A DNA stretch of 64,000 nt. It comes from Nocardioides guangzhouensis. Its GTDB lineage: Bacteria > Actinomycetota > Actinomycetes > Propionibacteriales > Nocardioidaceae. The translations under genes were made by a program, and so were the position numbers. Below are positions 43,139-52,174 of this stretch, one piece after another (within the stretch, counting starts at the first letter, position 1; each line of letters begins with the position of its first letter). A model generated the notes under the pieces. The model saw only the letters and a list, made by a program, of their open reading frames with translations. It was not told the origin of the DNA and made no database searches. The stretch is taken from the NCBI RefSeq assembly GCF_004519545.1, contig NZ_SDKM01000020.1, positions 684 through 64,683 of the forward strand, written 5' to 3'.

Positions 43139-43315
43139 ATGACACGAGCGGACCGACACGTACGCCGGGTGGCCGGCGCGGTGGTCCGGCGCTGGGGCGG
43201 CGCCGGTGCCGTCGCCAACGCCCGCGGAGCCAGCACCGACCTGTCGCGGCTGCGCGTGGAACGCGAGGACGTGGAGAGCTTCCTCGCCGACCGCGCGGCG
43301 CGCCGTACCGCCTGA
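43139..43315 (+). CDS. Small basic protein of unknown function
   Basis: 58 residues, not recognised. The N-terminal two-thirds is Arg-rich and amphipathic (ADRHVRRVAGAVVRRWGG); the C-terminus is acidic then basic (REDVESFLADRAARR), which could form a helical hairpin or a nucleic-acid-binding peptide. GGGAGG lies 5 bases before the ATG and a near-consensus promoter precedes it, so it is probably expressed. It sits between tRNA-Leu and pdtaR. Confidence 0.55.
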   Translation: MTRADRHVRRVAGAVVRRWGGAGAVANARGASTDLSRLRVEREDVESFLADRAARRTA

Positions 43316-43380
43316 GGGGCACCCGCAGGGAGGTCCGCCCGGGTTGCGGCGCGGGTGCGCCGCCACCCTAGGCTGGCCCC

Positions 43381-43983
43381 GTGACCGCCGAAGCCAGTCC
43401 CGCCCGCCGCGTCGTCATCGCCGAGGACGAGGCGCTGATCCGGATGGACCTCGCCGAGATGCTCGCCGAGGAGGGCTACGAGGTGGTCGGGCAGGCCGCC
43501 GACGGCGAGCAGGCGATCACGCTGGCCGAGCAGCTCACCCCGGACCTGGTCATCCTCGACGTGAAGATGCCGAAGCTCGACGGCATCTCCGCGGCCCAGC
43601 GGATCGCCGAGCAGCGGATCGCGCCGGTGGTCATGCTGACCGCGTTCTCGCAGCGCGACCTCGTCGAGCGGGCGCGCGACGCCGGCGCCATGGCCTACCT
43701 CGTCAAGCCGTTCTCCCGCAGCGACCTGGTGCCCGCGATCGAGATGGCGGTGAGCCGGTTCACCGAGCTGACGCTGCTCGAGCGGGAGGTCGCCGACCTC
43801 ACCGACCGCCTCGAGACCCGCAAGGCCGTGGACCGGGCCAAGGGCGTGCTCCAGAAGGACCTCGGGCTGACCGAGCCGGACGCCTTCCGGTGGATCCAGA
43901 AGACCGCCATGGACCTGCGACTCTCCATGCGCCAGGTGGCGGACGGAGTCATCGAGCACGGACCCGGTGGCGCCGCCGGCTGA
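43381..43983 (+). CDS. pdtaR: ANTAR-domain response regulator, PdtaR type
   Basis: 200 residues. The receiver domain (about 10-128) has acidic EDEALIR, phospho-acceptor Asp in VILDVKMPKLDG, and switch Thr and Lys in MLTAF and YLVKPF. The C-terminal ANTAR domain (about 135-195: ETRKAVDRAKGVLQ...LRLSMRQVADGV) binds paired RNA hairpins to prevent transcription termination. The cognate histidine kinase PdtaS is not in the window. The GTG at 43381 follows TAGGCT (43369-43374) by 6 bases, a leaderless arrangement. Confidence 0.9.
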   Translation: MTAEASPARRVVIAEDEALIRMDLAEMLAEEGYEVVGQAADGEQAITLAEQLTPDLVILDVKMPKLDGISAAQRIAEQRIAPVVMLTAFSQRDLVERARDAGAMAYLVKPFSRSDLVPAIEMAVSRFTELTLLEREVADLTDRLETRKAVDRAKGVLQKDLGLTEPDAFRWIQKTAMDLRLSMRQVADGVIEHGPGGAAG

Positions 43984-44141
43984 CCCGCTCCGGGCAGCCT
44001 CCATCCACGGTCGGAAACGGCAAGGTCACAAGTTGACAACGAGCCGGTGCCCCTCAGCGTCTTCCCAGCGTTTGGCGCTAACTTCGTCCCATTCGGCGGC
44101 AGTTGGTGTCGCCGGACACTGATTGATGAACCGGAGGCTTC

Positions 44142-45407
44142 ATGAAGCGCCCCACCACCATTGCACGTCTCGGTGCCATCGCTCTCGTCGGTGCCCTGGC
44201 TCTCGCAGGCTGCGGCTCGGACGACGACGGCGGCGACAGCGGCGACAGCGGCAGCAAGACCGCGGCGAAGGGTGACGGAACCCTGACCATCGGCACCCTG
44301 CTCCCGCAGACCGGTGACCTGGCCTACCTCGGCCCGCCGGAGTTCGCGGGTGTCGACCTGGCCGTCCAGGAGATCAACGACGCCGGCGGCGTGCTGGGCA
44401 AGCCCCTCGCGCAGGTGAAGGCGGACTCCGGTGACGGTACCCCCGACATCGCGGGCGCGTCGGTCGACAAGCTGCTCAACGGCAACGCCGACGTGGTCGT
44501 CGGTGCGGCTGCGTCCAGCGTCTCGCTGTCCGTGATCGACAAGATCACCGGCGCGGGCAAGGTGGAGTTCTCCCCGGCGAACACCGCCGCGGCGTTCGAC
44601 ACCTACGACGACAAGGGCCTCTACTTCCGCACCTCGCCGTCCGACCGCCTCCAGGGCCAGGTCATCGGCAACATGGCGGTCGAGGACGGCCACACCAATG
44701 TCGCGGTCATGGCCCGCCAGGACGCGTACGGCCAGGGCCTCGCCGAGCAGGTCGTCGAGACCCTCAAGGAGAAGGGCGCCACGGTCACCGCGGACGTCCT
44801 CTACAACGCCGACGCGGAGAACTTCACCGCCGAGGTCAACAAGGTCGCGGCCTCCAAGCCCGACGCCGTCGTGCTCGTCGCCTTCGAGGAGACCACGAAG
44901 ATCATCCCGCAGTTCGTCTCCAAGGGCATCGGCCCGAAGGACGTCCAGCTCTACTTCGTGGACGGCAACATGGCCGACTACTCCGACACCCTGAAGCAGG
45001 TCGACCTGACCGGCGTCAAGGGCACCTTCCCGGCGCCGGCCGAGGTGGACACGTCGTTCAACGACAAGCTCCTGTCCGTCAACCCCAAGCTGAAGGACTT
45101 CACCTACGGTCCGCAGTCCTACGACGCGGTGATGCTGATCGCCCTGGCGGCCGAGGCGGCCAAGGACGACGACGGCACCGCGCTGGCCAAGGAGATCGTC
45201 AACGTCTCCAAGGACGGCACGGAGTGCAAGGGATTCGAGGAGTGCAAGAAGCTGCTCGACGACGGTGAGGACATCGACTACACCGGTGTCTCCGGCCCGT
45301 GCGACATGAACGACACGGGTAGCCCGAACAAGGCCACCATCGGCATCCAGGAGTACAAGGGCAACAAGTACAGCCAGATCGACAGCGTCTCCGGCGTTCT
45401 CGACTGA
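44142..45407 (+). CDS. livJ: Branched-chain amino-acid ABC transporter substrate-binding lipoprotein
   Basis: Extracellular receptor of 421 residues, Leu/Ile/Val-binding family. Lipobox LAGC near residue 23, an Asp/Ser/Gly linker, then LTIGTLLPQTGDLAYLGPPEFAGVDLAV and GAAASSVSLSVID as in other LivJ-type receptors. A CKGFEEC pair and a final CD are unusual additions that may form a disulfide. GGAGG precedes the ATG. It is transcribed towards, but separate from, the livHMGF operon. Amide or urea ligands are possible for this family. Confidence 0.85.
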   Translation: MKRPTTIARLGAIALVGALALAGCGSDDDGGDSGDSGSKTAAKGDGTLTIGTLLPQTGDLAYLGPPEFAGVDLAVQEINDAGGVLGKPLAQVKADSGDGTPDIAGASVDKLLNGNADVVVGAAASSVSLSVIDKITGAGKVEFSPANTAAAFDTYDDKGLYFRTSPSDRLQGQVIGNMAVEDGHTNVAVMARQDAYGQGLAEQVVETLKEKGATVTADVLYNADAENFTAEVNKVAASKPDAVVLVAFEETTKIIPQFVSKGIGPKDVQLYFVDGNMADYSDTLKQVDLTGVKGTFPAPAEVDTSFNDKLLSVNPKLKDFTYGPQSYDAVMLIALAAEAAKDDDGTALAKEIVNVSKDGTECKGFEECKKLLDDGEDIDYTGVSGPCDMNDTGSPNKATIGIQEYKGNKYSQIDSVSGVLD

Positions 45408-45433
45408 CCTTGTAGCCCAGCAGGCAACACACA

Positions 45434-45467
45434 CAGGGCCCCGACTGCTTCGCCGGTCGGGGCCCTG
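45434..45467 (+). terminator. Terminator after livJ
   Basis: Perfect 12-bp stem CAGGGCCCCGAC/GTCGGGGCCCTG with a 10-base loop, 26 bases after the stop, in front of the convergent hydrolase gene. Confidence 0.85.
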
Positions 45468-45495
45468 TGCGTTCGCGCTCCGGTGCGAGACGCGG

Positions 45496-46251
45496 TCACT
45501 CCAGGCTGGCGCGCACCAGGTGGGCGGTCTCGAAGGGCCGCTCCAGCGACGGCAGGTGGGCCGCCCACGCCAGCTCCACCAGCTCGGCCCGGGGGAGTCG
45601 TTCGGCGAGGATCCGCGCCGTCTCGAGGAAGAACGGCAGGTCGTGGTCGCCCACCACAACCGTGGTGGGCGCGGTGATCCGGGCCAGGTCGACGGGCAGC
45701 TCCCGCCCCTCGACGTCGCCGGCGGCGACCTGCACCTCGAAGGCGTTGCGCTGCATGCGCCACAGCAGGTCGCGGTGGTCCTGCGCGGCCTCGGGGCCCA
45801 GCCACGTGGCCACGTTGAGGTCCGTGGCGCTGTCGAGGTCTCCGGCCTCCAGCAGCGCACCCTCGCGCTCCCAGAACGCGCGCAGCCGGTCATCGGGTTC
45901 GGCCACCTCGGCCAGGGGGTCGAGGAGCACCAGCCGTTCGACACGGTCCGGGACGGCCGAGGCGACCTGGAGCGCCACGTAGCCGCCGTACGACGCGCCC
46001 ACGAGCGCGAAGGTGTCGACGGCGAGGTGGTCCAGCAGCGCCAGCACGTCCTCGGCGTCGCCGTGGTCGGAGCCCGGCTCCAGCGGGGTCCTCCCGTAGC
46101 CGCGGAGGTCGCAGCGCACGACCGTGTGGTCGATGTGGAGCTCCTCGGCCTGGGTGTCCCACATGCGCAGGTCGGCGACGCCCGCGTGGAGCAGGACGAC
46201 GGTGGGGCCGGAGCCCTCGGTGCGGTGGTGCAAGATCGTCATGGACGTCAT
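45496..46251 (-). CDS. Alpha/beta-hydrolase
   Basis: 251 residues. Oxyanion region VVLLHAGVAD (HG replaced by HAG), nucleophile Ser in GASYGG, acid Asp in VVGDHDLPF and the catalytic His in WAAHLPSLERP. Resembles 3-oxoadipate enol-lactonase or general ester hydrolases; substrate not predictable. It is isolated by strong terminators on both sides, between livJ and livF. Confidence 0.8.
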   Translation of the reverse strand: MTSMTILHHRTEGSGPTVVLLHAGVADLRMWDTQAEELHIDHTVVRCDLRGYGRTPLEPGSDHGDAEDVLALLDHLAVDTFALVGASYGGYVALQVASAVPDRVERLVLLDPLAEVAEPDDRLRAFWEREGALLEAGDLDSATDLNVATWLGPEAAQDHRDLLWRMQRNAFEVQVAAGDVEGRELPVDLARITAPTTVVVGDHDLPFFLETARILAERLPRAELVELAWAAHLPSLERPFETAHLVRASLE

Positions 46252-46300
46252 CGTGGCAGCCTCCGCCGGCGCGCTGCACCTGGGGCCGGACAGGGACGCA

Positions 46301-46333
46301 CGACGGCCCCCGGGATGATCCCGGGGGCCGTCG
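46301..46333 (-). terminator. Terminator of the livHMGF operon
   Basis: Perfect 15-bp stem CGACGGCCCCCGGGA and its complement with a TGA loop, just past the livF stop on the minus strand. Confidence 0.85.
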
Positions 46334-46351
46334 ATGCGTCGTAGTGCGCGC

Positions 46352-47137
46352 TCAGTTCTTGGCGAGCGTGCCGAGGTAGAGCTCGATCACCTTCGGGTCC
46401 TTCGCCAGCTGCTCGCCGGTGCCGGTGTAGGCGTTGCGGCCCTGGTCGAGGACGTAGGCGCGGTCGCAGATCTGCAGGCAGCGGCTGGCGTTCTGCTCGA
46501 CCATGACCACGGAGACACCGGCCCGGTTGATGCGCCGGGTCTGCACGAACACCTCGTCCTGCATGACGGGGGAGAGGCCCGCCGACGGCTCGTCCAGCAG
46601 CAGCACCGACGGGCTCATCATCAACGCCCGGCCCATCGCCACCATCTGCCGCTCACCGCCCGACAGCGAGCCGGCCCGCTGGGCGCGCCGGTCGTAGAGC
46701 GCCGGGAACAGCTCGCTGACGAACTTGAACTGCTCGTCGAACGCCGAGGGGCGCTGGTAGACGCCCATCTCGAGGTTCTCCTGGATGGTCAGCGACGGGA
46801 ACACGTTGTTGGTCTGCGGGACGAAGCCGATGCCCGCCGAGACCAGCTTGTCGGCACGCTGGTTGGTGACGTCCTCGCCCTGGAGCATGACCGTGCCGGT
46901 CTTGATCTTCACCAGGCCGAACAGGGCCTTGAGCAGGGTCGACTTGCCGGCACCGTTGGGTCCGATGATGCCGACCAGCTCGCCCTCCTGGCAGTAGAGG
47001 TCGGTGCCGTTGAGGATGTTCACCCCGGGGAGGTAGCCGGCCACCAGGTCGTCGGCCCGCAGGACGGCGCCCTCGGCCTTCTGTAGGTGCGCCTCGCGCT
47101 CCGGCGTGGTGGTCGCGGTTCCGGTCTCGTCAGTCAT
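46352..47137 (-). CDS. livF: Branched-chain amino-acid ABC transporter ATPase LivF
   Basis: 261 residues. Walker A GPNGAGKST, Q-loop FVPQTNNVFPSLT, signature LSGGERQMVAMGRAL, Walker B VLLLDEPSAGLS. The short helical region and the ERQMVA signature are typical of LivF. Last gene of the operon; its start overlaps the livG end by 8 bases. Confidence 0.92.
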   Translation of the reverse strand: MTDETGTATTTPEREAHLQKAEGAVLRADDLVAGYLPGVNILNGTDLYCQEGELVGIIGPNGAGKSTLLKALFGLVKIKTGTVMLQGEDVTNQRADKLVSAGIGFVPQTNNVFPSLTIQENLEMGVYQRPSAFDEQFKFVSELFPALYDRRAQRAGSLSGGERQMVAMGRALMMSPSVLLLDEPSAGLSPVMQDEVFVQTRRINRAGVSVVMVEQNASRCLQICDRAYVLDQGRNAYTGTGEQLAKDPKVIELYLGTLAKN

Positions 47138-48095
47138 TGCTCTCCGCCTCCTCCTCGAGCTCCTTCTCCGCCTCGGCGAGGATCCTCTCCTCCTCCTCGA
47201 AGGTGAGAGCCGTGTCGTGGTGCGCGCCGAGGTAGGCGTCGATGACCCGCTGGTCGCCCATCACCGAGTCCGGCGGCCCCTCCGCGATCACCTTGCCCTG
47301 CGCCATCACGATGACCCAGTCGGAGATGTCGCGGACCATGTCCATGTCGTGCTCGACGAAGAGCACCGTGCGCCCCTCGTCGCGCAGCGACTTCACGTGC
47401 CCGAGCAGCGACTGCTTCAGCGCCGGGTTCACGCCCGCCATCGGCTCGTCGAGCATCACCAGCTCGGGGTCGGCCATCAGCGCCCGCGCCATCTCCAGCA
47501 GCTTGCGCTGGCCACCCGACAGCTCGCCCGCGAAGTCCTCGCGCTTCTTGATCAGCAGGAAGCGCTCGAGCAGGTGGTTCGCCTTCTCGGTGTTGGCCTC
47601 CTCCTCGGCCCGCCACAGCGGCGCGAACATCGCCGAGAAGAAGGACTCGCCGCGCTGCCTGGTCGCGCCGACCCGCATGTTCTCCAGGACCGTGAGCTTC
47701 GCGAGCACCTTGGTCAGCTGGAAGGTGCGGACCATGCCCATCCGGGCCACCTTGTACGCCGGCACCTTGTTCAGCGAGGTCCCGTTGAACGACCACGAGC
47801 CCGTGTCCGGGCGGTCGAAGCCCGTGAGCAGGTTGAAGAACGTGGTCTTGCCGGCGCCGTTCGGGCCGATCAGTGCGGTGATGACGCCACGCTGGATCTC
47901 GACGTGCTCGACGTCGACGGCGGTGAGGCCGCCGAACGTGCGGGTGATGTTGTCCGCGATGACGATCGGGTCGGGCTTCTTGGCGCCCGGCTCGGTCTCG
48001 ACCTGCTTGAGCGCGGCCCGCGCCGCCCGAGAGCGCTCGAGGCCCTCGGGCGTGGCGGCCTCGACGTTGGTGGGGAGGTTGGTCTCAGCGGGCAT
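47130..48095 (-). CDS. livG: Branched-chain amino-acid ABC transporter ATPase LivG
   Basis: 321 residues, longer than the usual 255 because of an N-terminal extension of about 45 residues and an acidic, Glu-rich coiled tail. Walker A GPNGAGKTTFFN, RTFQLTKV Q-loop region, signature LSGGQRKLLEMARAL, Walker B LVMLDEPMAGVNP. Overlaps livM by 11 bases. Confidence 0.92.
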   Translation of the reverse strand: MPAETNLPTNVEAATPEGLERSRAARAALKQVETEPGAKKPDPIVIADNITRTFGGLTAVDVEHVEIQRGVITALIGPNGAGKTTFFNLLTGFDRPDTGSWSFNGTSLNKVPAYKVARMGMVRTFQLTKVLAKLTVLENMRVGATRQRGESFFSAMFAPLWRAEEEANTEKANHLLERFLLIKKREDFAGELSGGQRKLLEMARALMADPELVMLDEPMAGVNPALKQSLLGHVKSLRDEGRTVLFVEHDMDMVRDISDWVIVMAQGKVIAEGPPDSVMGDQRVIDAYLGAHHDTALTFEEEERILAEAEKELEEEAESND

Positions 48096-49086
48096 CGATC
48101 GCCAGCTCCTTTCGGTCGCCGAAGATCCCCTGTGGCCGGAAGATCATCAGCAGCATCAACGCGAGTCCCAGGAAGATGAAGCGCATCAGGCTGGCCTGGG
48201 TCTCGGTCATGATCGACGGCGGGATCAGCGGTCCGCTCGACGGGTTCGTCGCCTGGCTGAAGAACAGGTCGAGGAACGTGATCAGGAACCAGAAGATGAT
48301 CGAGCCGACCACCGGGCCGAGCACGCGTGCGGCCCCACCGATGAGCAGCACGGTGTAGGCGAAGAACGTCACGTCGGTGGCGAACATCGACGGGTTGATC
48401 GCCGCGCTGCGCAGGGCCACGCAGAAGCCGGCCAGGGCACCGAACATGCCGCCGAGCATCAGCGACTGCATCTTGTAGGAGTAGACGTTCTTGCCGAGGC
48501 TGCGGACGGCGTCCTCGTCCTCGCGGATCGACTTCAGCACCCGGCCCCACGGGCTGCGGACCAGCAGCCAGGTCATCAGGCAGCAGAGCAGCACGAGGGT
48601 CCAGCCCACGAGCATCACCCAGGCGTCGTTCGCGCTCCACGCGACCAGCGTGCCGACCTCGATCCGGTCGGAGAACGGGTTGTAGGAGCGGAACGTGTCC
48701 GAGAACTCCTGCAGGCCGTCCTGGCCGCCGAACCAGTCCTTCAGGCTGACCGATCCCACCACCTGTCTCACGATCTCGGCCGCTGCGATGGTCACGATCG
48801 CCAGGTAGTCCGCTCGCAACCTCAGGGTCGGGATCCCGAGCAGCAGCGCGAGGACCGCGGTGAGGCCGAGGCCGGCCACGATGCCCAGCCAGAAGCTGAG
48901 TCCCCAGGTGCTGACGAACGCGGCCATGGTGTAGCCGCCGACCGCCATGAAGGCGGCCTGGCCGAAGTTCAGCAGCCCGGTGTAGCCGAACTGGATGTTG
49001 AGGCCGATGGCGGCCAGAGCGTAGACGATGGCGGTCGGGCCGATGGCCTGTTGAATCGAGTCGCCGAACAAGCTCACGAAGTCCAT
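48085..49086 (-). CDS. livM: Branched-chain amino-acid ABC transporter permease LivM
   Basis: 333-residue membrane protein. GLNIQFGYTGLLNFGQAAFMAVGGYTMA near the N-terminus and SIREDEDAVRSLGKN (ATPase-docking loop) in the middle are LivM hallmarks; about eight to nine helices. It starts 12 bases after the livH stop. Confidence 0.92.
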   Translation of the reverse strand: MDFVSLFGDSIQQAIGPTAIVYALAAIGLNIQFGYTGLLNFGQAAFMAVGGYTMAAFVSTWGLSFWLGIVAGLGLTAVLALLLGIPTLRLRADYLAIVTIAAAEIVRQVVGSVSLKDWFGGQDGLQEFSDTFRSYNPFSDRIEVGTLVAWSANDAWVMLVGWTLVLLCCLMTWLLVRSPWGRVLKSIREDEDAVRSLGKNVYSYKMQSLMLGGMFGALAGFCVALRSAAINPSMFATDVTFFAYTVLLIGGAARVLGPVVGSIIFWFLITFLDLFFSQATNPSSGPLIPPSIMTETQASLMRFIFLGLALMLLMIFRPQGIFGDRKELAIDAR

Positions 49087-49098
49087 GTCGTTCCTCCC

Positions 49099-50502
49099 TT
49101 ACCCGATCCGCTCTCGTCTGCCGAGGATGCCTTGTGGTCGCACCAGCAGGACGAGGATGAGGATCACCAGCGCACCGACGTACTTCAGCTCCGCCGGGAT
49201 GAACAGCGTCGAGACCTCGATGAAGATGCCGATCACAAAGGCGCCGATGATGGAGCCCCAGATGGTGCCGAGACCACCGAGCGTGACCGCCGCGAACACC
49301 AGCAGCAGCACCTTGAAGCCGAGCTGGTAGTTGAAGCCCTGGGTGAGGCCGAGCAGGATGCCGGACAGGCCGGCCAGGGCGGCGCCGCCGATCCAGACCA
49401 CGTTGATCACCCGCTCGACGTCGATGCCGGAGGAGGCGCTCAGCGCCGGGTTGTCCGCGACCGCCCGGGTCGCCTTGCCCATGCGGGTCCGGCTGAGGGC
49501 CAGCACGGTGGCGCCCAGCACGGCCACCGAGATCACCACGACGAAGACGTCGCGGGAGGTGAACGTGAACCAGCCCCAGTTGATGGGCGCGGCGTTGCCG
49601 TACTGGGAGTAGTTGCGGTTGTTCGCGCCCGCGGCGTACTGGTAGACGTTCCGCAGGAAGATCGACAGGCCGATCGAGACGATCATCATCGCGATCAGGC
49701 CGGTGCCGCGCCGGCGCAGGGGGGCCCAGAGAGCCTTGTCGTTGAGCCAGCCGAAGGCACCGCTGGCGACGAAGCCGATGACCATCGCCACCACGAAGGT
49801 GATGTTCAGGCCGCCGATCGTGATGTCACCGGGCCACTGGTCGACCCAGAAGGCGACGATCGCGCCGAACGTGATCAGCTCGCCGTGCGCGAAGTTCGTC
49901 AGCCCGGTGGTGCCGAAGATCATCGACAGTCCGAGGGCGGCCATGGCCAGGCAGAGCGAGAAGACGATGCCGCCGACCGCCAGGTCGAGCGCCCGCTCGA
50001 GGTCCGACTCGACCTCTGGCTTGTCGTCGATCGGGAAGGTCACGAAGACGTCCGTCTCGAGGTTGATCTTCTGCTTGAGCGAGACCTGCTTCGGGTCCTG
50101 GAGCGCCGTGCCCTCCGGGAGCGTCTTCGTGTCGATCTTGATCGTGAAGGTCTTGCCGAGCACGTCGATCGTCGAGCCGGGCAGCGGGATGTCGAAGAGG
50201 CCGGTCTCGTCGGTCTCGCCGGTGCCGACGACCTTGCCCTGGTCGTCCTCGACCGTGATCGTCACGCCGGGCACCGGCTTGTCGCCGCCCCCGCGCTTGT
50301 CGCGCAGGCAGCCCTGCACGTGGATGGTGTCGTCGTCGCGCTCCTTGGGCTTCACGCACTCGGGCTCCTCGACGGCCGCCGGAGCGACGCTGGTGCCGGC
50401 CGGGGAGGCCTGGGCACCGCCTGAGGTGCTGACGAGCAGCGCGAAGAAGACCCCGAGGAGAAGTGGGACGAGCACTGAGACTCGTAGCAGTCGCACGTGC
50501 AT
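49099..50502 (-). CDS. livH: LivH permease fused to a secreted Cna-B/carboxypeptidase-regulatory-like domain
   Basis: 467 residues against about 290-310 for ordinary LivH. Residues 1-32 are a signal sequence. Residues 40-165 are extracytoplasmic, with a C50...C65 pair and a beta-sandwich-like stretch (PVPGVTITVEDDQGK, GTGETDETGLFDIPLPG) resembling Cna-B or carboxypeptidase regulatory repeats. From about 172 the normal permease follows (FGTTGLTNFAHGELITFGA, ADNPALSASSGIDVERV). The ATG at 50502 has AGGAG 6 bases before it. First gene of livHMGF. Confidence 0.88.
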   Translation of the reverse strand: MHVRLLRVSVLVPLLLGVFFALLVSTSGGAQASPAGTSVAPAAVEEPECVKPKERDDDTIHVQGCLRDKRGGGDKPVPGVTITVEDDQGKVVGTGETDETGLFDIPLPGSTIDVLGKTFTIKIDTKTLPEGTALQDPKQVSLKQKINLETDVFVTFPIDDKPEVESDLERALDLAVGGIVFSLCLAMAALGLSMIFGTTGLTNFAHGELITFGAIVAFWVDQWPGDITIGGLNITFVVAMVIGFVASGAFGWLNDKALWAPLRRRGTGLIAMMIVSIGLSIFLRNVYQYAAGANNRNYSQYGNAAPINWGWFTFTSRDVFVVVISVAVLGATVLALSRTRMGKATRAVADNPALSASSGIDVERVINVVWIGGAALAGLSGILLGLTQGFNYQLGFKVLLLVFAAVTLGGLGTIWGSIIGAFVIGIFIEVSTLFIPAELKYVGALVILILVLLVRPQGILGRRERIG

Positions 50503-50558
50503 TTGGCTCCTGTCGCGTATGACCGGTATGTGCCGGATCGCGGGGGTCCGACGACCGG

Positions 50559-50580
50559 ACCCTACCGTGACCTGAGTCAC
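50559..50580 (-). promoter_or_regulatory. livHMGF promoter with Crp/GlxR-type site
   Basis: On the minus strand TAGGGT (50564-50559) is a candidate -10. GTGACCTGAGTCAC on the plus strand (50567-50580) fits GTGA-N6-TCAC and ends 2 bases upstream of that -10, so bound protein would block the polymerase. Confidence 0.5.
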
Positions 50581-50681
50581 TTCTTCACTCGATGTGCGGC
50601 CCCACCCTAGGGGACCGTCGGGCCGTCCGAGAGCGACCCCAGCAACAGTCGTGCAACAAATGTGTTTCCGTGGCGTTTGCC

Positions 50682-51428
50682 TCAGCGTACGGCGGCCACG
50701 ACGCTCACCAGAAGAGGCGCGACCAACAGCGCGGGCAGAAGATCGGCCACCGGGATCTCCCGGATCCGGAGCAGCCGGAGCGCCACCCCGACCAGCAGCA
50801 GCCCACCCGTCGCGGTGATCGCGGCCAGGTGCGGGTCGGGCAGGACGTCGCCCAGCGCGAGCCCGAGCAGCGTGAGCGAGCCCTGCACCGCGACCACCAC
50901 CAGGACGCTGGCAGCGACGCCCCAGCCGAACGCCGCCGCGAACGCGATCGCGGCGAAGAAGTCGAGCGCGGACTTGAGGAAGAGCTGGTCGGCGCCGTTG
51001 CCCAGGCCGTCATTGAGGGAGCCAAGGATCGTCAGCGGACCCGTGCAGAAGATGAGGGACGCGGTGACGAACCCCTCGATGAACCGGCGCCGCGCCTCCG
51101 CGGATCCCTCCCCGGCCAACCGGGTGCGCAGCCAGCCCCCGAAACCCTCGAGCCGGCTCTCGATCCGGAGCAGCGATCCGGCGATGCCGCCGAGCAGCAT
51201 CGCGCCGAGCACGATCAGCATCGGGGCCGAGTCCCCGACCTCGTCGGCCAGGACGTCGTCGAGCACCGCCATCGCACTGGTGGCCGCGATCAGCAGCGTC
51301 ACGAGGCCGAGCGCGTCGGTCACCAGGTCGCGCGTGCGGTGGGGGAGCCGGTTGCCCACCAGGACCCCGATCCCGGCCCCGAGCAGCACCGCGGCGACGT
51401 TCACCACCGTTCCGATTCCGGGAAACAT
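50682..51428 (-). CDS. DUF554 membrane protein
   Basis: 248 residues, seven to eight hydrophobic helices. Opens MFPGIGTVVNVAAVLLGAG and contains FVTASLIFCTGPLTILGSLNDGL, the conserved DUF554 (YdfK-like) block. Possibly a transporter; function unknown. AGGAGG lies directly before the ATG at 51428. It stands alone, divergent from the GNAT gene. Confidence 0.85.
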   Translation of the reverse strand: MFPGIGTVVNVAAVLLGAGIGVLVGNRLPHRTRDLVTDALGLVTLLIAATSAMAVLDDVLADEVGDSAPMLIVLGAMLLGGIAGSLLRIESRLEGFGGWLRTRLAGEGSAEARRRFIEGFVTASLIFCTGPLTILGSLNDGLGNGADQLFLKSALDFFAAIAFAAAFGWGVAASVLVVVAVQGSLTLLGLALGDVLPDPHLAAITATGGLLLVGVALRLLRIREIPVADLLPALLVAPLLVSVVAAVR

Positions 51429-51542
51429 GCTCCTCCTGTGGCGACTGGTGCTCTCGGGGCGTAGTCTCACACCCTGTGCCTCGGGGGAGGCAATCGTGGG
51501 TGAAGCCATGTACGTCCGTCTGTGTTCCCCTGGGAGGGTCGA

Positions 51543-52133
51543 ATGAGCAGGTCTGCCATTGCGCTGCGCAAGGTCCGCGTCGAGGACGCCGCCGACCTTC
51601 TGGCGCTGTGGGAGGAGTTCTCCCGTCGTCCGGCCGACGGCCGCGACGCCGTCGAGGAGCTCGCCCAGTCCGTGCGCTCCGTCCTCGCGTCCGAGGACGC
51701 CCGGATCGTGGTCGCCGAGCACTCCGGTGCGTTCGCGGGCGCGGTCCACCTGAGCCTCCAGACGATGGGACCGTTCTCCACCGAGAAGGCGGTGCAGATC
51801 TCGCACCTCCGGGTGGCCCCCGACCACCGCCGCCGCGGCGTCGGCCGGGCCCTGGTCGAGGCCGCCGTGGCCTGGGCCGAGGACCTCGGCGTCGCCCACG
51901 TGGGAGCCGTCTCGGTCAACTCCCGGGCCGGCAACCGGTTCCTGGCCCGCCTGGGCCTGGCCCCGGTCGCGGTGATGCGGGTCGGCCCGACCGCGCAGAT
52001 CCGGGCGAAGATCCCGGTCGAGCTGCCGACCGTCGTACGCCCGGTCGCCAGCCGTCCGATGCCGCCCAACCGCCAGCTCGGCCAGGTGCTCGCGGCCCGC
52101 CGTTCGGCCCGCCGTCAGCAGGACCCGGTCTGA
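51543..52133 (+). CDS. GNAT-family N-acetyltransferase
   Basis: 196 residues. The acetyl-CoA-binding motif A is clear: HLRVAPDHRRRGVGRALVEAAVAWA, then VSVNSRAGNRFLARLGL. About 50 basic residues follow the fold, with the end RRSARRQQDPV. Substrate unknown. GGGAGG lies 7 bases before the ATG at 51543. Confidence 0.8.
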   Translation: MSRSAIALRKVRVEDAADLLALWEEFSRRPADGRDAVEELAQSVRSVLASEDARIVVAEHSGAFAGAVHLSLQTMGPFSTEKAVQISHLRVAPDHRRRGVGRALVEAAVAWAEDLGVAHVGAVSVNSRAGNRFLARLGLAPVAVMRVGPTAQIRAKIPVELPTVVRPVASRPMPPNRQLGQVLAARRSARRQQDPV

Positions 52134-52174
52134 CCGACCGGTCCAGATCTCCCGTCCCGGGTGGGACGGGCCGC

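Noticed and set aside
44033..44084. Promoter for livJ (TTGACA at 44033, TAACTT at 44079)
   Set aside because: The two boxes are 40 bases apart, too far to form one promoter; TAACTT alone may be a -10 but is weak evidence.
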